A stretch of DNA of 64,000 nt from Leptonema illini DSM 21528 (GTDB taxonomy: Bacteria; Spirochaetota; Leptospiria; Leptospirales; Leptonemataceae), in contig NZ_JH597773.1 of NCBI RefSeq assembly GCF_000243335.1, positions 2,854,983-2,918,982 on the forward strand, read 5' to 3'. The notes under the pieces were generated by a model, which saw only the letters and a list, made by a program, of their open reading frames with translations, was not told the DNA's origin and did no database searches. Positions 1 to 8,812 of this stretch are shown piece by piece. The stretch's first letter is position 1, and each line of letters begins with the position of its first letter. A program made the position numbers and the translations under genes.

Positions 1-1
1 A

Positions 2-76
2 GGTCTCGGTGATAAGCGCATCTTCCGCTCTCTGTATGAATCCCTGAAGATCTATATCGAAGCCATCTCGCTGTAG
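2..76 (+). CDS. C-terminal end of a gene entering from the left edge
   Basis: An open frame runs in from the window edge and stops at TAG (74-76). Only the last 24 residues are visible, ending KIYIEAISL. This is too short to assign a family. It is listed because the frame is open to the edge, the stop is immediately followed by a strong hairpin, and the neighbouring gene on the other strand (glpD) ends convergently 40 bases away, which is the usual layout for two converging genes. Confidence 0.4.
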   Translation, partial: GLGDKRIFRSLYESLKIYIEAISL

Positions 77-102
77 AAGCCATCGCCCAGAATGGCTTCT
101 AC
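73..102 (+). terminator. Hairpin at the end of the left-edge gene
   Basis: A perfect 11-bp inverted repeat, GTAGAAGCCAT (73-83) and ATGGCTTCTAC (92-102), with an 8-base loop. It overlaps the stop codon of the left-edge gene and lies just before the converging end of glpD. There is no clear T tract on either side, so it may stop transcripts poorly or act on both strands. Confidence 0.45.
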
Positions 103-115
103 AAGTTATCTCGTT

Positions 116-1786
116 CTATTCCGGAAGCTTAAGTCGTCGTGTGATCTCTTCGATCTCAAGGGCCTTCTTGTGCGGCGACCAGCTCAGCTCGGCAGCGACG
201 ATATCGGCGACGGCCTGCACGACCTCTGCGCCCGGATAACCAAGCGTACCGAGTCCGGTGCGGCGAAGAAAGACGTCGGCAAGCGAACAGGCCATCTCAT
301 GGCGAACGGCAAAAACGACCTGAGCCATGATCTCGCCATCGGCGTCGAGAACACGCGCAAACGCAGGACTGGAGCGAGCCAGATCAAGGATGGTCTCGGT
401 GTCGGTCCCATAATGACGCATCAGGTAGTCGACCGTACTCGCGGCAAAGTCAGAGTGACGACGCTTCGCCTCTTCAATGACCTGTTCCACGGTCAATCCT
501 CTCGCCTGAGCTCCCGTCTGTGGAAGACGATCGATGTCGCAGGCATACAGCGCTTCTTTTGCCGAAATCGACGCAACGGCCTTCTTGCCGATCTTCTTCT
601 GAATGGCCTTAAAGATCTTCACCGCAAAATCACGGCTTGTCGTGTACTTTCCACCCGCTGCCGTAATCAAACCCTCGATACCGTCCTTTGCATGATCGTG
701 CAGGTCGCTTCTTCTGGATGCCGAATAGGTGTCGCCCTCGCTTTCCACAAGCGGTCGCAATCCGCCATAGGCGAATTTCACATCGGCTAACGTCAGCTTC
801 TCAGGCAGTCGAGCCGAGCTGTTAATCGCATCAAGAAATTCGACGATGCTTTCGCGCGTGAGCTTCCAGTCTTCAACCGGCCCGGTATAAGATTTCTCAG
901 TCGGACCGATCATGCTATGCCCTCTCCAGGGTGCGAAGCTGAAATGGCCATGCTTTTCCACATACAGCGTCATCACATCGGATAACTTTCGCGTGATGAG
1001 ATAGATGCCCTCCGATCGTTGCTTCGGCATGGCCGTCTCGGTTTCTTTTGTGCGATTCAAAAGATCCTGCGTCCACGGGCCTGCGGCGTTTACAACGACA
1101 TCGGCTCTGATCTCATAGACGGGCCCGCCTGTGTCCTCAGCATCCGCGCTGCCAGACGCAAGAAGATCGCGCACCTCTGCCCCAACGACGCGCCGGCCGT
1201 CGAAGATCAGTCGCTCCACTTTTGTATAATTCGCAACAGACGCCCCGCAGGCGACGGCCGACTTCACAAAGGCGAGCGTCAGGCGTTCGGGACTGATCAT
1301 GATGCAGTCATAGAAATAGATGGCTCTCTCAAGCGAACCAAGCCCGAGCTTCTCAAGAGCCTTCTTGCCGATGATTCTATGCCACGGTATCTTCTTGCTC
1401 GGATCCCGCGTCCATCCGCTGTCAAACGAAAGCAGATCGTAGGCGATCAATCCGACTCGCTCAAGCAATCCTGGATTCGGCAGAACCATCGGATAAGGAT
1501 ACACAAGATTCGGCGCAATATCAGAAAGTATGCGCCGCTCACGCAGCGCCTCGCGCACAAGGGCTATGTCGAATTTCTTGAGATAACGAAGCCCGCCGTG
1601 AATCAGCTTTCCCGTGGCCGCCGACGTGGCGCCGCCAAAATCCGACTTTTCGACAAGCGCTACCGTATAACCCCGGCTCGCCGCCTCATAGGCGACGGCC
1701 GCTCCGGTGATTCCGCCGCCAATAACAAGCACATCATAGCGCCCCACGGTACCGAGGCGTTTCATCTGCAATGGGGATCGATCCAT
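116..1786 (-). CDS. glpD: FAD-dependent glycerol-3-phosphate dehydrogenase
   Basis: Oxidises sn-glycerol-3-phosphate to dihydroxyacetone phosphate and passes electrons to the quinone pool at the inner membrane. The 556-residue protein begins with a dinucleotide-binding motif (VIGGGITGA, about residues 20-28), followed by the GlpD signature region around ATGKLIHGGLRYLKKFD, an FAD/substrate domain and the C-terminal helical DAO_C domain; the length is normal for the family. The start at 1786 is supported by a good AGGAGGG ribosome site four to six bases upstream. The start codon lies one base after the stop of the upstream kinase gene, so the two are almost certainly one transcript. In Leptospiraceae, which live on fatty acids and lipids, GlpD would link glycerol backbones to central metabolism; that last point is inference. 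Confidence 0.93.
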   Translation of the reverse strand: MDRSPLQMKRLGTVGRYDVLVIGGGITGAAVAYEAASRGYTVALVEKSDFGGATSAATGKLIHGGLRYLKKFDIALVREALRERRILSDIAPNLVYPYPMVLPNPGLLERVGLIAYDLLSFDSGWTRDPSKKIPWHRIIGKKALEKLGLGSLERAIYFYDCIMISPERLTLAFVKSAVACGASVANYTKVERLIFDGRRVVGAEVRDLLASGSADAEDTGGPVYEIRADVVVNAAGPWTQDLLNRTKETETAMPKQRSEGIYLITRKLSDVMTLYVEKHGHFSFAPWRGHSMIGPTEKSYTGPVEDWKLTRESIVEFLDAINSSARLPEKLTLADVKFAYGGLRPLVESEGDTYSASRRSDLHDHAKDGIEGLITAAGGKYTTSRDFAVKIFKAIQKKIGKKAVASISAKEALYACDIDRLPQTGAQARGLTVEQVIEEAKRRHSDFAASTVDYLMRHYGTDTETILDLARSSPAFARVLDADGEIMAQVVFAVRHEMACSLADVFLRRTGLGTLGYPGAEVVQAVADIVAAELSWSPHKKALEIEEITRRLKLPE

Positions 1787-1787
1787 A

Positions 1788-2615
1788 TCAGCCCTCCTGC
1801 ATCTGCGCCGACAGAGCGGTTAACAGCATCTTCTGCAGGCGAGGCCGTTCGCTCTGCACGTTCCACTGCCCCATGCGCAGCATCAGCGCCGCAAGCCTCC
1901 AGGCGTCGATGGCCTCGTCGCTCATGCCGGTGATTTCCTGATACGTTTTACGATATTTCTTGAGAACGTATTTGCGAATAAACGAATAGAGGAAGACCTT
2001 GATCTGCGGAGTTCCAGGCCAGAGCTCCGCCTCGACAGAGATGAGCGAGGTGTAGGCGACATCGGCGGCCGGATCTCCGCGAAGCGCCGTCATCCAGTCG
2101 ATGACGACGGGGCCTTCCGGGGTCACGATGATGTTCTCGGGATGATAGTCCATATGCAGAAGCGAGCTGCCTTCGGGTAACGCTTTTACGTATCGTCGGG
2201 CGGCCTCTTTCTGAGCCTGCGAGAGGAAGGCAAGCGGCTCGCTATCGACCATATCAAGCACGACATCCTTCACGCTTCTCAGTCGATCGGTTTTCTTCTC
2301 GTGCATGGATGCATGCAGTCGGCCGAGAATAACCGGCAGCTCAAAGAACATCAGTGGCTTTGTGTCGGGCAGTTTGGTCAGCGAAGGACCGGTCAGTCGA
2401 TCAAAGATCAGACCGCAGCGATCTGCCTGCTCGACAAACTCGTAGCAGCGCATCGTCGTCGCGCCCAGCTCGAAGGCCTCGCTTGTATTTGTGAATTCAC
2501 GCCGCACCTCTTCGGCCGAATAATCCGAATGAAAGAGCTTTAAGACACGCCCCTCATCCGGAAGCTCAATAATATCGGCCGATCGCCCGATGGCGATCTG
2601 ACTGCCCGCTGCCAT
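1788..2615 (-). CDS. APH/choline-kinase-fold phosphotransferase
   Basis: A 275-residue small-molecule kinase of the aminoglycoside phosphotransferase/choline kinase superfamily. The catalytic loop HMDYHPEN (Brenner-type HxDxxxxN, about residue 155) and the metal-binding motif VIDW followed by GDPAADVAYT are intact. The substrate cannot be told from the sequence: members of this fold phosphorylate aminoglycosides, choline, sugars, homoserine or other hydroxyl compounds. It is translated just ahead of glpD with a one-base gap, so a substrate connected with glycerol phosphate or lipid headgroup metabolism is the natural guess, though only a guess. The start has a strong GGAGGGG site. A 17-bp palindrome lies about 25 bases upstream. 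Confidence 0.8.
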   Translation of the reverse strand: MAAGSQIAIGRSADIIELPDEGRVLKLFHSDYSAEEVRREFTNTSEAFELGATTMRCYEFVEQADRCGLIFDRLTGPSLTKLPDTKPLMFFELPVILGRLHASMHEKKTDRLRSVKDVVLDMVDSEPLAFLSQAQKEAARRYVKALPEGSSLLHMDYHPENIIVTPEGPVVIDWMTALRGDPAADVAYTSLISVEAELWPGTPQIKVFLYSFIRKYVLKKYRKTYQEITGMSDEAIDAWRLAALMLRMGQWNVQSERPRLQKMLLTALSAQMQEG

Positions 2616-2637
2616 AGCCCCTCCAGAGAATGAACAC

Positions 2638-2654
2638 CTGTTTACTAAAAACAG
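2638..2654. promoter_or_regulatory. Palindrome upstream of the kinase-glpD operon
   Basis: CTGTTT-ACTAA-AAACAG is a perfect 6+6 palindrome with a 5-base centre, 23 bases before the kinase start codon. On the minus strand it contains TTTAGTAAACAGG, closely matching TTTAGTAATACAGG upstream of the class I fumarase gene (near 42910-42925). It could be an operator or part of a -10 promoter region. Confidence 0.3.
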
Positions 2655-2709
2655 AAATGTCCGACACGGGGGCTACGGTCAAGCGGGAAGAAACGCGCAG
2701 CGCGAAATA

Positions 2710-3942
2710 TCAGATGGAGTCGGCGATGGCCTTGAAGACCTCGATCTCTTCCATTTCCATCTCCTCTCCCGTCGCACCGCCGTTCTCTGTATAATCCGCA
2801 TAGGCGGACGTCCGGGCGATCACGATGCGGTTGCGCGGAGAAACATAGATAGACTGCCCGTAGACGCCGATGGCCATGAAATCGCCGTTAGCATTCTCGG
2901 GAATCCACCACTGATAACCATAGCCGAGCGTGAACTTCGAGGTATCTCGCTTGCCCGGCATCAGATGAGGGGCGTCGGGCGTTATAGAGGCCTTCACCCA
3001 CTGTTCGGGCACAAGCTGTGTTCCGTTCCAGTTCCCTCTGTGTAGATAGAGACGACCGAAACGAGCATAATCGCGCAGCACGACGTTCAGCCCCATAAAG
3101 GCCGCTTCCATTCCCGTCGAATCGATCTGCCAGGTGGCATCGGACTCCATACCCATCGGCTTCCACAGTTTTTCTTCGAGGTATTCGGTCAGCGGCCGGC
3201 CTGTCGCCTCGGTGATAACCATGCCGAGCACCTGCGTATCCATACTCACATAGTTATGATACGTTCCGGGCCGGCGCTCCTGCTTCAGCGTATTCACGAA
3301 ATCCACTAGCGGGGTATTAAAGGCGAAGACGTAGTTCAGGCGATTGATATCGGATGTAAGATCGCTGTAATCCTCGTTGAAGCGCACGCCCGAAGACATC
3401 TGAAGCACGTCTTTAAGCCGAACACCGTTATAACCCGATGGAGCCAGCGCCGGAACATAGTCGGTGACGCTCTCTTCGATGCTCTTGATATGGCCTTCGT
3501 GAACAGCGATGCCGAATAACGCCGAAACGAAAGACTTGGCGACGGACCAGGACGTGGCCTTTGATTCTTCGGTATTGCCCAGAGAATACTTCTCGTACAG
3601 GATCGTATCGTCGCGCACGACGATGAATCCGGTCGTTTCGGTTCGCGCAAGAAAATCGCTGATCTTTCTCGTCTCGCCCTTGTAGACGTAGGTCTCGGGT
3701 AGAGGCCTTTCGCTTCTTTTGAACTGCCAGACGGTTTCGCCTTTATGAATGGCCCTTGATTCAAAGAGCGTACCGAGATTCCGGAAATTCTCGGCAATGA
3801 TCGGCGCATCAAAAAGCGAAAGAGCCTTGTGCAGCCTTTGCAGCTTATTGAAGTTGAATAACCCGGCCAGGACAAGAACGCCCAGCAGACCTGCGAGTAT
3901 CGAGGCGATCCATTTCAGGCCGCTTCTCTTTTTCTGTGTCAT
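2710..3942 (-). CDS. Membrane-anchored serine hydrolase, beta-lactamase/class C fold
   Basis: A 410-residue protein of the beta-lactamase/penicillin-binding-protein-like serine hydrolase family (Pfam Beta-lactamase). After a basic N-terminus there is one hydrophobic segment (about residues 11-28), which should anchor the enzyme facing the periplasm. The nucleophile motif SVAK (about residues 132-135, SxxK) is clear, and YVS after TYHN fits the second catalytic motif. The overall pattern resembles 6-aminohexanoate-dimer hydrolases and esterases of this fold more than true beta-lactamases. The natural substrate is unknown. The start is supported by AGGGGGGAAGC directly upstream. It is separated from its neighbours by about 95 bases on each side, so it is probably transcribed alone. 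Confidence 0.82.
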   Translation of the reverse strand: MTQKKRSGLKWIASILAGLLGVLVLAGLFNFNKLQRLHKALSLFDAPIIAENFRNLGTLFESRAIHKGETVWQFKRSERPLPETYVYKGETRKISDFLARTETTGFIVVRDDTILYEKYSLGNTEESKATSWSVAKSFVSALFGIAVHEGHIKSIEESVTDYVPALAPSGYNGVRLKDVLQMSSGVRFNEDYSDLTSDINRLNYVFAFNTPLVDFVNTLKQERRPGTYHNYVSMDTQVLGMVITEATGRPLTEYLEEKLWKPMGMESDATWQIDSTGMEAAFMGLNVVLRDYARFGRLYLHRGNWNGTQLVPEQWVKASITPDAPHLMPGKRDTSKFTLGYGYQWWIPENANGDFMAIGVYGQSIYVSPRNRIVIARTSAYADYTENGGATGEEMEMEEIEVFKAIADSI

Positions 3943-4039
3943 GCTTCCCCCCTAACAGGCCTCCAGAAACTTTCTGAACTGCATTCAGCAAGCATTTTTG
4001 GAAGAGGGAAGCCTTCTGGATTGCGGTCGATCCCCCCCT

Positions 4040-4669
4040 TCAGGCAAACTGACGGTATAACCCGGCCAGCTTACCAAGGATGATGGCATGCGTCGTATAG
4101 ATGGGCCTGTATTTGGCGTTCGCCGGCTCGAGGCGGATGCGTGTTTTCTCGCGGTAGTAGTATTTCAGCGTCGCCTCGTCGTCGATTAAGGCGACGACGA
4201 TCTCGCCGTTATCGGCTGTGTTTGCTTTCTTGATCACGGCAATATCACCGTCCCGGATGCCGGCCTCGATCATGGAATCGCCCGATACGCGAAGGGCGAA
4301 GATATCGGTCTGGTCTTTGACCATCGAGCGAGGGAAGGTAAGATATTCTTCGATATTCTCTTCGGCCAGGATGGGCAGACCGGCGGCGACGCGGCCGACA
4401 AGAGGCACCTTGATCACCGATTCGGCGACCTCGGGCATGGAGCCGTCGGGCATACGCAGGATCTCGATGGCCCGGCTGCGATTCTTCTCGCACTTAATAT
4501 AGTCTTTTTTCTCGATGGCCTTCAGGTGGTCGTAGGCCCCCTTTGGCGTGATCTCAAACCGATCGGCAATCTCGCGGATCGTCGGCGGATACCCCTGATT
4601 CTGAGAAAAGGCATAGATGTATTCCAGAATGCCGCGCTGCTTTTCGGTAAGGTCCTTCATACTTAACAT
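4040..4669 (-). CDS. lexA: LexA repressor
   Basis: SOS-response repressor and self-cleaving serine peptidase. The 209-residue protein has an N-terminal winged helix (LTEKQRGILEYI, PPTIREIADRF, about residues 5-70), an Ala-Gly cleavage site in GRVAAGLP (about residues 93-95), the nucleophile Ser in SGDSMIEAG (about 131) and the general-base Lys in EATLKYYY (about 167). All catalytic elements are present. ATG at 4669 or 4660 (MKDLTEK) are both possible; neither has a strong ribosome site. Just upstream, the minus strand reads TTGAC, six bases, TTGAC (within 4677-4696), a direct repeat that could be a promoter or operator element. The known Leptospira LexA1 motif (TTTG-N5-CAAA) was not found there. 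Confidence 0.95.
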   Translation of the reverse strand: MLSMKDLTEKQRGILEYIYAFSQNQGYPPTIREIADRFEITPKGAYDHLKAIEKKDYIKCEKNRSRAIEILRMPDGSMPEVAESVIKVPLVGRVAAGLPILAEENIEEYLTFPRSMVKDQTDIFALRVSGDSMIEAGIRDGDIAVIKKANTADNGEIVVALIDDEATLKYYYREKTRIRLEPANAKYRPIYTTHAIILGKLAGLYRQFA

Positions 4670-4810
4670 TTAGAAAGCCGTCAAAGAGCGGTCAACAAAA
4701 AAATGCTTCCCGAAGCGAATTATGTCGGGAATCCGGGCAAAACCCTGACGCCCCCCGACCGCTTTCTTAATTCAGCTTGCCCGTGCCGCTGTAGCAGGCA
4801 AGAATCACAC

Positions 4811-5890
4811 ATGCAAACGCCCGCCCTGCATTCAGATGAACCGATACGCCTTGATGCTCTGCGCGATCTGCGCATTCTCGATACGCCGACCGAGGAACGC
4901 TTCGACCGCATCGCCCGACTGGCGCAGTTCATCTTCGGAACACCGATGGCGCTGATCACGCTTGTGGACGAAAAGCGGCAGTGGTTCAAGGCACGCGTCG
5001 GATTGGATCTGACCGAAAGCAATCGCGAGATCTCTTTTTGCGGGCATGCCATTTTACAGAATCAAACCTTCTTTATTCCCGATACGGCCGTCGATCAGCG
5101 ATTCAACGACAATCCGTTAGTCACGGGCAATCCCCATATTCGCATGTACGCCGGACATCCCATCCACGCCGCGAACGGCATGCCCGTGGGCACCGTCTGT
5201 GTGCTTGATACGGTGCCGCGCTCCGTCGAGCCGGGTATGCTTTCCGCCCTCGCCGATCTTGCCGCTATCGCCGAATCAGAGATGAACGGCATACAGCTGC
5301 AACAGCTTGCGCGGACGCTTAACGACGAAAAGGCCTCGCTTGAATCAAAGCATGCACAGGCGACAAAGCTCAATCAGATCCTCGAAAAGCTCACGCTGCT
5401 TGATCCGACATCGCATATACCGAATCCGCTGTATCTGCGCATCTATCTTTCACAGGAGTTGATCCGATGCAGGCAGCAACGCAAGCCTCTCAGCCTGCTC
5501 TGTATCGAGATCGACGGGCTCATAGAGCTGCGCCGTCTGCGCGGAGACGAGGTCGCTCGCGAAATCGTGCGTAGAACGACGCCGGCCATCACCGATATTC
5601 CGAAATGGCCGCGCGGCATGACCTTTCAGGTTGATCCCTTTCATCTGGCCATCGTTCTTCCCGAAAAGGATAGCGACGGAGCGCTGACCGTGGCCCGCGA
5701 ATGCCAGAGCCGCTTGCGTGCGCTGAAGCTTGTGATGCCCGGCCGCGGAGAAGCCGTTACCTGCTCGATCGGGCAGATCACGGCCTCATCATCGGGTGCA
5801 ACGGTCGATTCGCTTCTATTGCAGCTTGAGTCGACGACAAAGATCGCTCAGGAATCGGGCCCGGAACGCATCCGCCAGCTGAGCGTATGA
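4811..5890 (+). CDS. GAF-domain protein with a degenerate GGDEF domain
   Basis: About 360 residues from the ATG at 4811. The first half is a GAF sensor domain of the type found before cyclases (LRILDTPTEERFDRI, then TLVDEKRQWFKARVGL and ISFCGHAI). A short coiled-coil-like stretch (QQLARTLNDEKASLESKHAQ) leads to a GGDEF-fold domain. The active-site GGDEF is replaced by VDPFH in a segment that otherwise keeps the fold (QVDPFHLAIVLP), so diguanylate cyclase activity is not expected. It could bind nucleotides or act as a protein partner. A longer frame opens at 4703 but would run through the lexA promoter region, so I prefer 4811. It is transcribed divergently from lexA. Confidence 0.75.
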   Translation: MQTPALHSDEPIRLDALRDLRILDTPTEERFDRIARLAQFIFGTPMALITLVDEKRQWFKARVGLDLTESNREISFCGHAILQNQTFFIPDTAVDQRFNDNPLVTGNPHIRMYAGHPIHAANGMPVGTVCVLDTVPRSVEPGMLSALADLAAIAESEMNGIQLQQLARTLNDEKASLESKHAQATKLNQILEKLTLLDPTSHIPNPLYLRIYLSQELIRCRQQRKPLSLLCIEIDGLIELRRLRGDEVAREIVRRTTPAITDIPKWPRGMTFQVDPFHLAIVLPEKDSDGALTVARECQSRLRALKLVMPGRGEAVTCSIGQITASSSGATVDSLLLQLESTTKIAQESGPERIRQLSV

Positions 5891-5926
5891 GATTGACAGC
5901 GATGCGTCATCGACCAGGCTTGCTCT

Positions 5927-6319
5927 ATGGCCAGCATCTTTACACGCATTATTAACCGAGAATTACCCGCCTACATCGTCGCCGAAGACGACGATCATCT
6001 TGCCTTTCTTGACGTGAAGCCCGTCAAGCGCGGACATCTGCTCGTTATTCCGAAGAAAGAGATCGATTATATCTTCGACATGGACGATGAGGCGCTGGCA
6101 AGACTGAATGCATTCGCAAAGAAGATCGCCGTCGCTCAAAAAAAGGCCATCCCCTGCAAGCGTATCGGAACGGCCGTCGTCGGCCTTGAAGTGCCGCATG
6201 TGCATATCCACCTGATCCCGCTGGATGCCATAGCAGACCTTGATTTCACAAAAGAGCGGCTAACCTTTTCGAAAGAAGAATACGAGAGCATTCGAGATAG
6301 CATTAAGGCGGGGCTTTAG
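5927..6319 (+). CDS. HIT family hydrolase (HinT-like)
   Basis: A 130-residue histidine-triad protein, expected to be a small cytoplasmic nucleotide hydrolase that cleaves nucleoside phosphoramidates or adenylated compounds. The N-terminal part (SIFTRIINRELPAYIVAEDD) and the LDVKPVKRGHLLVIPKKE stretch are typical of HinT-like proteins. The catalytic HVHIHLI triad lies near residues 91-97. The length is normal. Its stop codon touches the stop codon of the converging antitoxin-like gene with no bases between. The physiological substrate cannot be read from the sequence. Confidence 0.9.
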   Translation: MASIFTRIINRELPAYIVAEDDDHLAFLDVKPVKRGHLLVIPKKEIDYIFDMDDEALARLNAFAKKIAVAQKKAIPCKRIGTAVVGLEVPHVHIHLIPLDAIADLDFTKERLTFSKEEYESIRDSIKAGL

Positions 6320-6529
6320 TCAAAGCCCTGCTCGGACGGCTTCTGTTCTCATTTTATCGAGATCGCCGGTCCATTGCAGCTTTCCTCTATAGGCCCTGAT
6401 CTTCGCCTGCCGTTTGAGTCGGATCAGTGTAAGCAGGCCCTCTTCCACAACGGCCTTTTTCGTCGCCTTACCTGAGAGTTTCTGAGCTTCGGCCAGCAGA
6501 GCGTCGTCGATATCTATATTGGTTCGCAT
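6320..6529 (-). CDS. Orphan VapB-type antitoxin
   Basis: A 69-residue protein starting MRTNIDIDDALLAEAQ, the usual opening of ribbon-helix-helix VapB antitoxins of the DUF2191 type, which bind DNA and neutralise a PIN-domain RNase. The start at 6529 has a strong GGAGGGG ribosome site; a longer frame to 6586 lacks one. In complete modules a vapC gene follows directly. Here the frame ends at 6320, butting against the converging HIT gene, and no PIN-domain protein lies on either side. It is therefore an antitoxin without an adjacent toxin: either a remnant, a regulator, or one acting on a toxin elsewhere. Confidence 0.75.
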   Translation of the reverse strand: MRTNIDIDDALLAEAQKLSGKATKKAVVEEGLLTLIRLKRQAKIRAYRGKLQWTGDLDKMRTEAVRAGL

Positions 6530-6631
6530 AGCCCCTCCGATGTGTGAAAAGAGCACAGCAAATACACACCGGCAAGTGTTTTTCATTGCAGGAATAATGG
6601 TGACTTTCCGTCTTTACAGGGTGCGGCCCGT

Positions 6632-7513
6632 TCAGCTTTTCAGCTCGTCGATCGGAACCTCTTCGATTCCCAGCTCGATCCCAAGAAAGAGCTTTTCGAG
6701 AAAGGCCACATGTTCGGTGACGTCGGTTAACAGGATGCGCACCTTCGAGCGGCCGTTTGCCTGAGGAGCGCGTCTCAACTGAAGACGATCGAGTTCGGTG
6801 GCGACGGTGCGGGCCACCTCCACCGATGAATCCACAAGCTTCAGCTGCGGATAGACGCGGGCAAAGGCCTTCTTCAAGAGAGGATAATGAGTGCATCCGA
6901 GGACGGCGGCGCTCATGCCTTTGCTTACAAGGCCGTCCATATACTGCCGTATAACCTCTTCGGTTACGGTGTTATCCGTCCAGCCTTCTTCGACGAGAGG
7001 CACAAAGAGCGGGCAGGCCTGCGAGACGACGTTCAGATCGTCGCGTCGTTCTTTAATAAGACGTTCATAAGCGCCCGACTTCACCGTTGAGCGCGTGCCG
7101 AGCACTCCGACCGTGGCGCCGGCCTCTGAGGCGGCGGCCAGTAAGGCCTCGACGCCAGGGCGGATCACGCCGAGCACGGGCACCGGCATCTTCTCTTTTA
7201 GCAGAGCCTCGGCATGAGCCGTCGACGTGTTGCAGGCGATGACGAGGTACTTGATCTGCTGCTTTACGAGATACGAGGCCACCTCCATGCTGTAGCGACG
7301 GATCGTTTCGGGAGAGCGGGAACCGTAAGGCACGCGGGCCGTATCGCCCAGATAGATAAAGCGCTCGTCGGGCAGAGATTGTATCAGTTCATGTAAAACG
7401 GTTAAACCGCCCATACCGGAATCAAAGACTCCGATCGGGCGGTTTTTCAGAGCATCGTCCGGTTCCGGCTTCAGGCCGGACTCCGGAGTCTCTTTCGCGT
7501 TCGTATCGTTCAC
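6632..7513 (-). CDS. murI: Glutamate racemase
   Basis: Converts L-glutamate to D-glutamate for peptidoglycan. Of 293 residues, the first 26 or so are a poorly conserved hydrophilic lead. The family motifs follow: [27 protein letters not shown], the catalytic Cys in [10 protein letters not shown] (about residue 94) and the second catalytic Cys in LGCTHYPLL (about 207). The start codon is GTG (7513-7511), overlapping the TGA stop of lysC (7512-7510), so translation is probably coupled. An internal start close to the conserved domain cannot be excluded. Pairing of lysC and murI fits cell-wall precursor supply, since both D-Glu and the aspartate-derived diaminopimelate end up in peptidoglycan. 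Confidence 0.93.
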   Translation of the reverse strand: MNDTNAKETPESGLKPEPDDALKNRPIGVFDSGMGGLTVLHELIQSLPDERFIYLGDTARVPYGSRSPETIRRYSMEVASYLVKQQIKYLVIACNTSTAHAEALLKEKMPVPVLGVIRPGVEALLAAASEAGATVGVLGTRSTVKSGAYERLIKERRDDLNVVSQACPLFVPLVEEGWTDNTVTEEVIRQYMDGLVSKGMSAAVLGCTHYPLLKKAFARVYPQLKLVDSSVEVARTVATELDRLQLRRAPQANGRSKVRILLTDVTEHVAFLEKLFLGIELGIEEVPIDELKS

Positions 7514-8724
7514 TTGCCCAGTTCGAAGGCTTCGTGAACGGCTTCGAGAGCCTTGCGACCGTCCTCTTTATTGATAACGACGGTAATCTTGATCTCAGAC
7601 GTGCTGATCATCTCGATGTTGATGTTGTTCTTCGCAAGCGCTTCGAACATGGCGCCGGCGACGCCGGAATGCGACTTCATGCCGATGCCGACGGCGGAAA
7701 GCGTGGCGATGTTTTCCTGCACGTCGATCGTTCCGCCGCCCATCTCTTTCAGGAACGAATCGCTGACCTCACGGGTAACGCCGACCGACGTCGCCGGTAC
7801 GGTGAACGAAATCGTGTTGCGGCCGTCTTTGCCCGTGCTCTGCACGATCATGTCGACGTTGATATCGGCGCGGGCAAGGCGGTTAAACAGATCGGCGGCC
7901 AGGCCGGGACGATCGGGAATATCGAGTACGGAAATCCGCGCATCATCGGATTTCAATGTCACTCCGCGAACGGCGACTTTTTCCATAATGCTGTCCTCCG
8001 GCACGACAAGCGTGCCTTCTACGTTATTAAAGCTTGAACGAACATGAATCACGACACCGTATTTCGAGGCGACCTCGACGCTGCGGCTGTGCAAGACGCC
8101 GGCACCGAGACGGGCCAGCTCGAGCATCTCTTCATAGCAGATGTGCTCGATCTTCTTCGCAGACGGCACCTTGTTCGGATCGGTGGTGTAGACGCCGTCG
8201 ACGTCGGTATAGATTTCGCACTCCTTCGCCTCAAGAGCGGCAGCCAGGGCGACGGCAGAAAGGTCGGAGCCACCGCGGCCGAGCGTCGTAATATTTTCAT
8301 CTTCATCGACGCCCTGAAAGCCGGCGACGATGCAGACCTTGCGCTCACCCAGGCTCTGCTTGAGCCTGGTCGTATCGATATCTTGAATTCTTGCTTTTGA
8401 GTGCTTCTTATCGGTAAGAATGCGTACCTGACCGCCCGTAAAGCTGATCGCAGGCACTCCGATATGATCGAGGGCCATGGCAAGCAGAGCGATGGAAACC
8501 TGCTCTCCCGTTGAGAGAAGAACGTCCATTTCCCTGGGCTTCGGATTGGGATTCAGGGCAGCTGCCATGTCGACAAGCTGGTCGGTCGTATGGCCCATGG
8601 CCGATACGACGATGACAAGGTCATGACCCTGATCGTAATACATCTTGATGCGGTTTGCCACCCGTTTGATGCGATCGGTATCGCCAACGGAGGTGCCGCC
8701 GTACTTTTGAACGACGAGAGACAT
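7510..8724 (-). CDS. lysC: Aspartate kinase
   Basis: Phosphorylates L-aspartate, the first step of the lysine/diaminopimelate, threonine and methionine pathways. From the ATG at 8724 ([15 protein letters not shown]) it is 404 residues. The N-terminal kinase domain has KYGGTSVG and the substrate/nucleotide motifs [16 protein letters not shown] and [12 protein letters not shown]. Two ACT domains follow (about residues 265-404; [17 protein letters not shown] and [19 protein letters not shown]), which in this family give feedback inhibition by lysine and/or threonine. It is upstream of murI with overlapping stop/start codons. A longer frame to 8763 would add 13 residues and is not needed. Confidence 0.95.
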   Translation of the reverse strand: MSLVVQKYGGTSVGDTDRIKRVANRIKMYYDQGHDLVIVVSAMGHTTDQLVDMAAALNPNPKPREMDVLLSTGEQVSIALLAMALDHIGVPAISFTGGQVRILTDKKHSKARIQDIDTTRLKQSLGERKVCIVAGFQGVDEDENITTLGRGGSDLSAVALAAALEAKECEIYTDVDGVYTTDPNKVPSAKKIEHICYEEMLELARLGAGVLHSRSVEVASKYGVVIHVRSSFNNVEGTLVVPEDSIMEKVAVRGVTLKSDDARISVLDIPDRPGLAADLFNRLARADINVDMIVQSTGKDGRNTISFTVPATSVGVTREVSDSFLKEMGGGTIDVQENIATLSAVGIGMKSHSGVAGAMFEALAKNNINIEMISTSEIKITVVINKEDGRKALEAVHEAFELGK

Positions 8725-8812
8725 CGGGCCCAGTTTCCCGGACGCGGTCGGGCGGCAAAGCATTTCTCAAAAAAGAGTATGCGCCTCTTCCGTTTTTCCG
8801 AGGTTGTTCACC

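Noticed and set aside
92-790. 232-codon plus-strand open frame
   Set aside because: Antisense to glpD, no family features, no ribosome site; a shadow of glpD codon usage.
1788-2615. Aminoglycoside-resistance gene
   Set aside because: Fold match only; the operon with glpD argues for a metabolic kinase.
2710-3942. Antibiotic-resistance beta-lactamase
   Set aside because: Membrane-anchored class C-fold hydrolase closer in pattern to esterase/6-aminohexanoate hydrolase types; no evidence for resistance.
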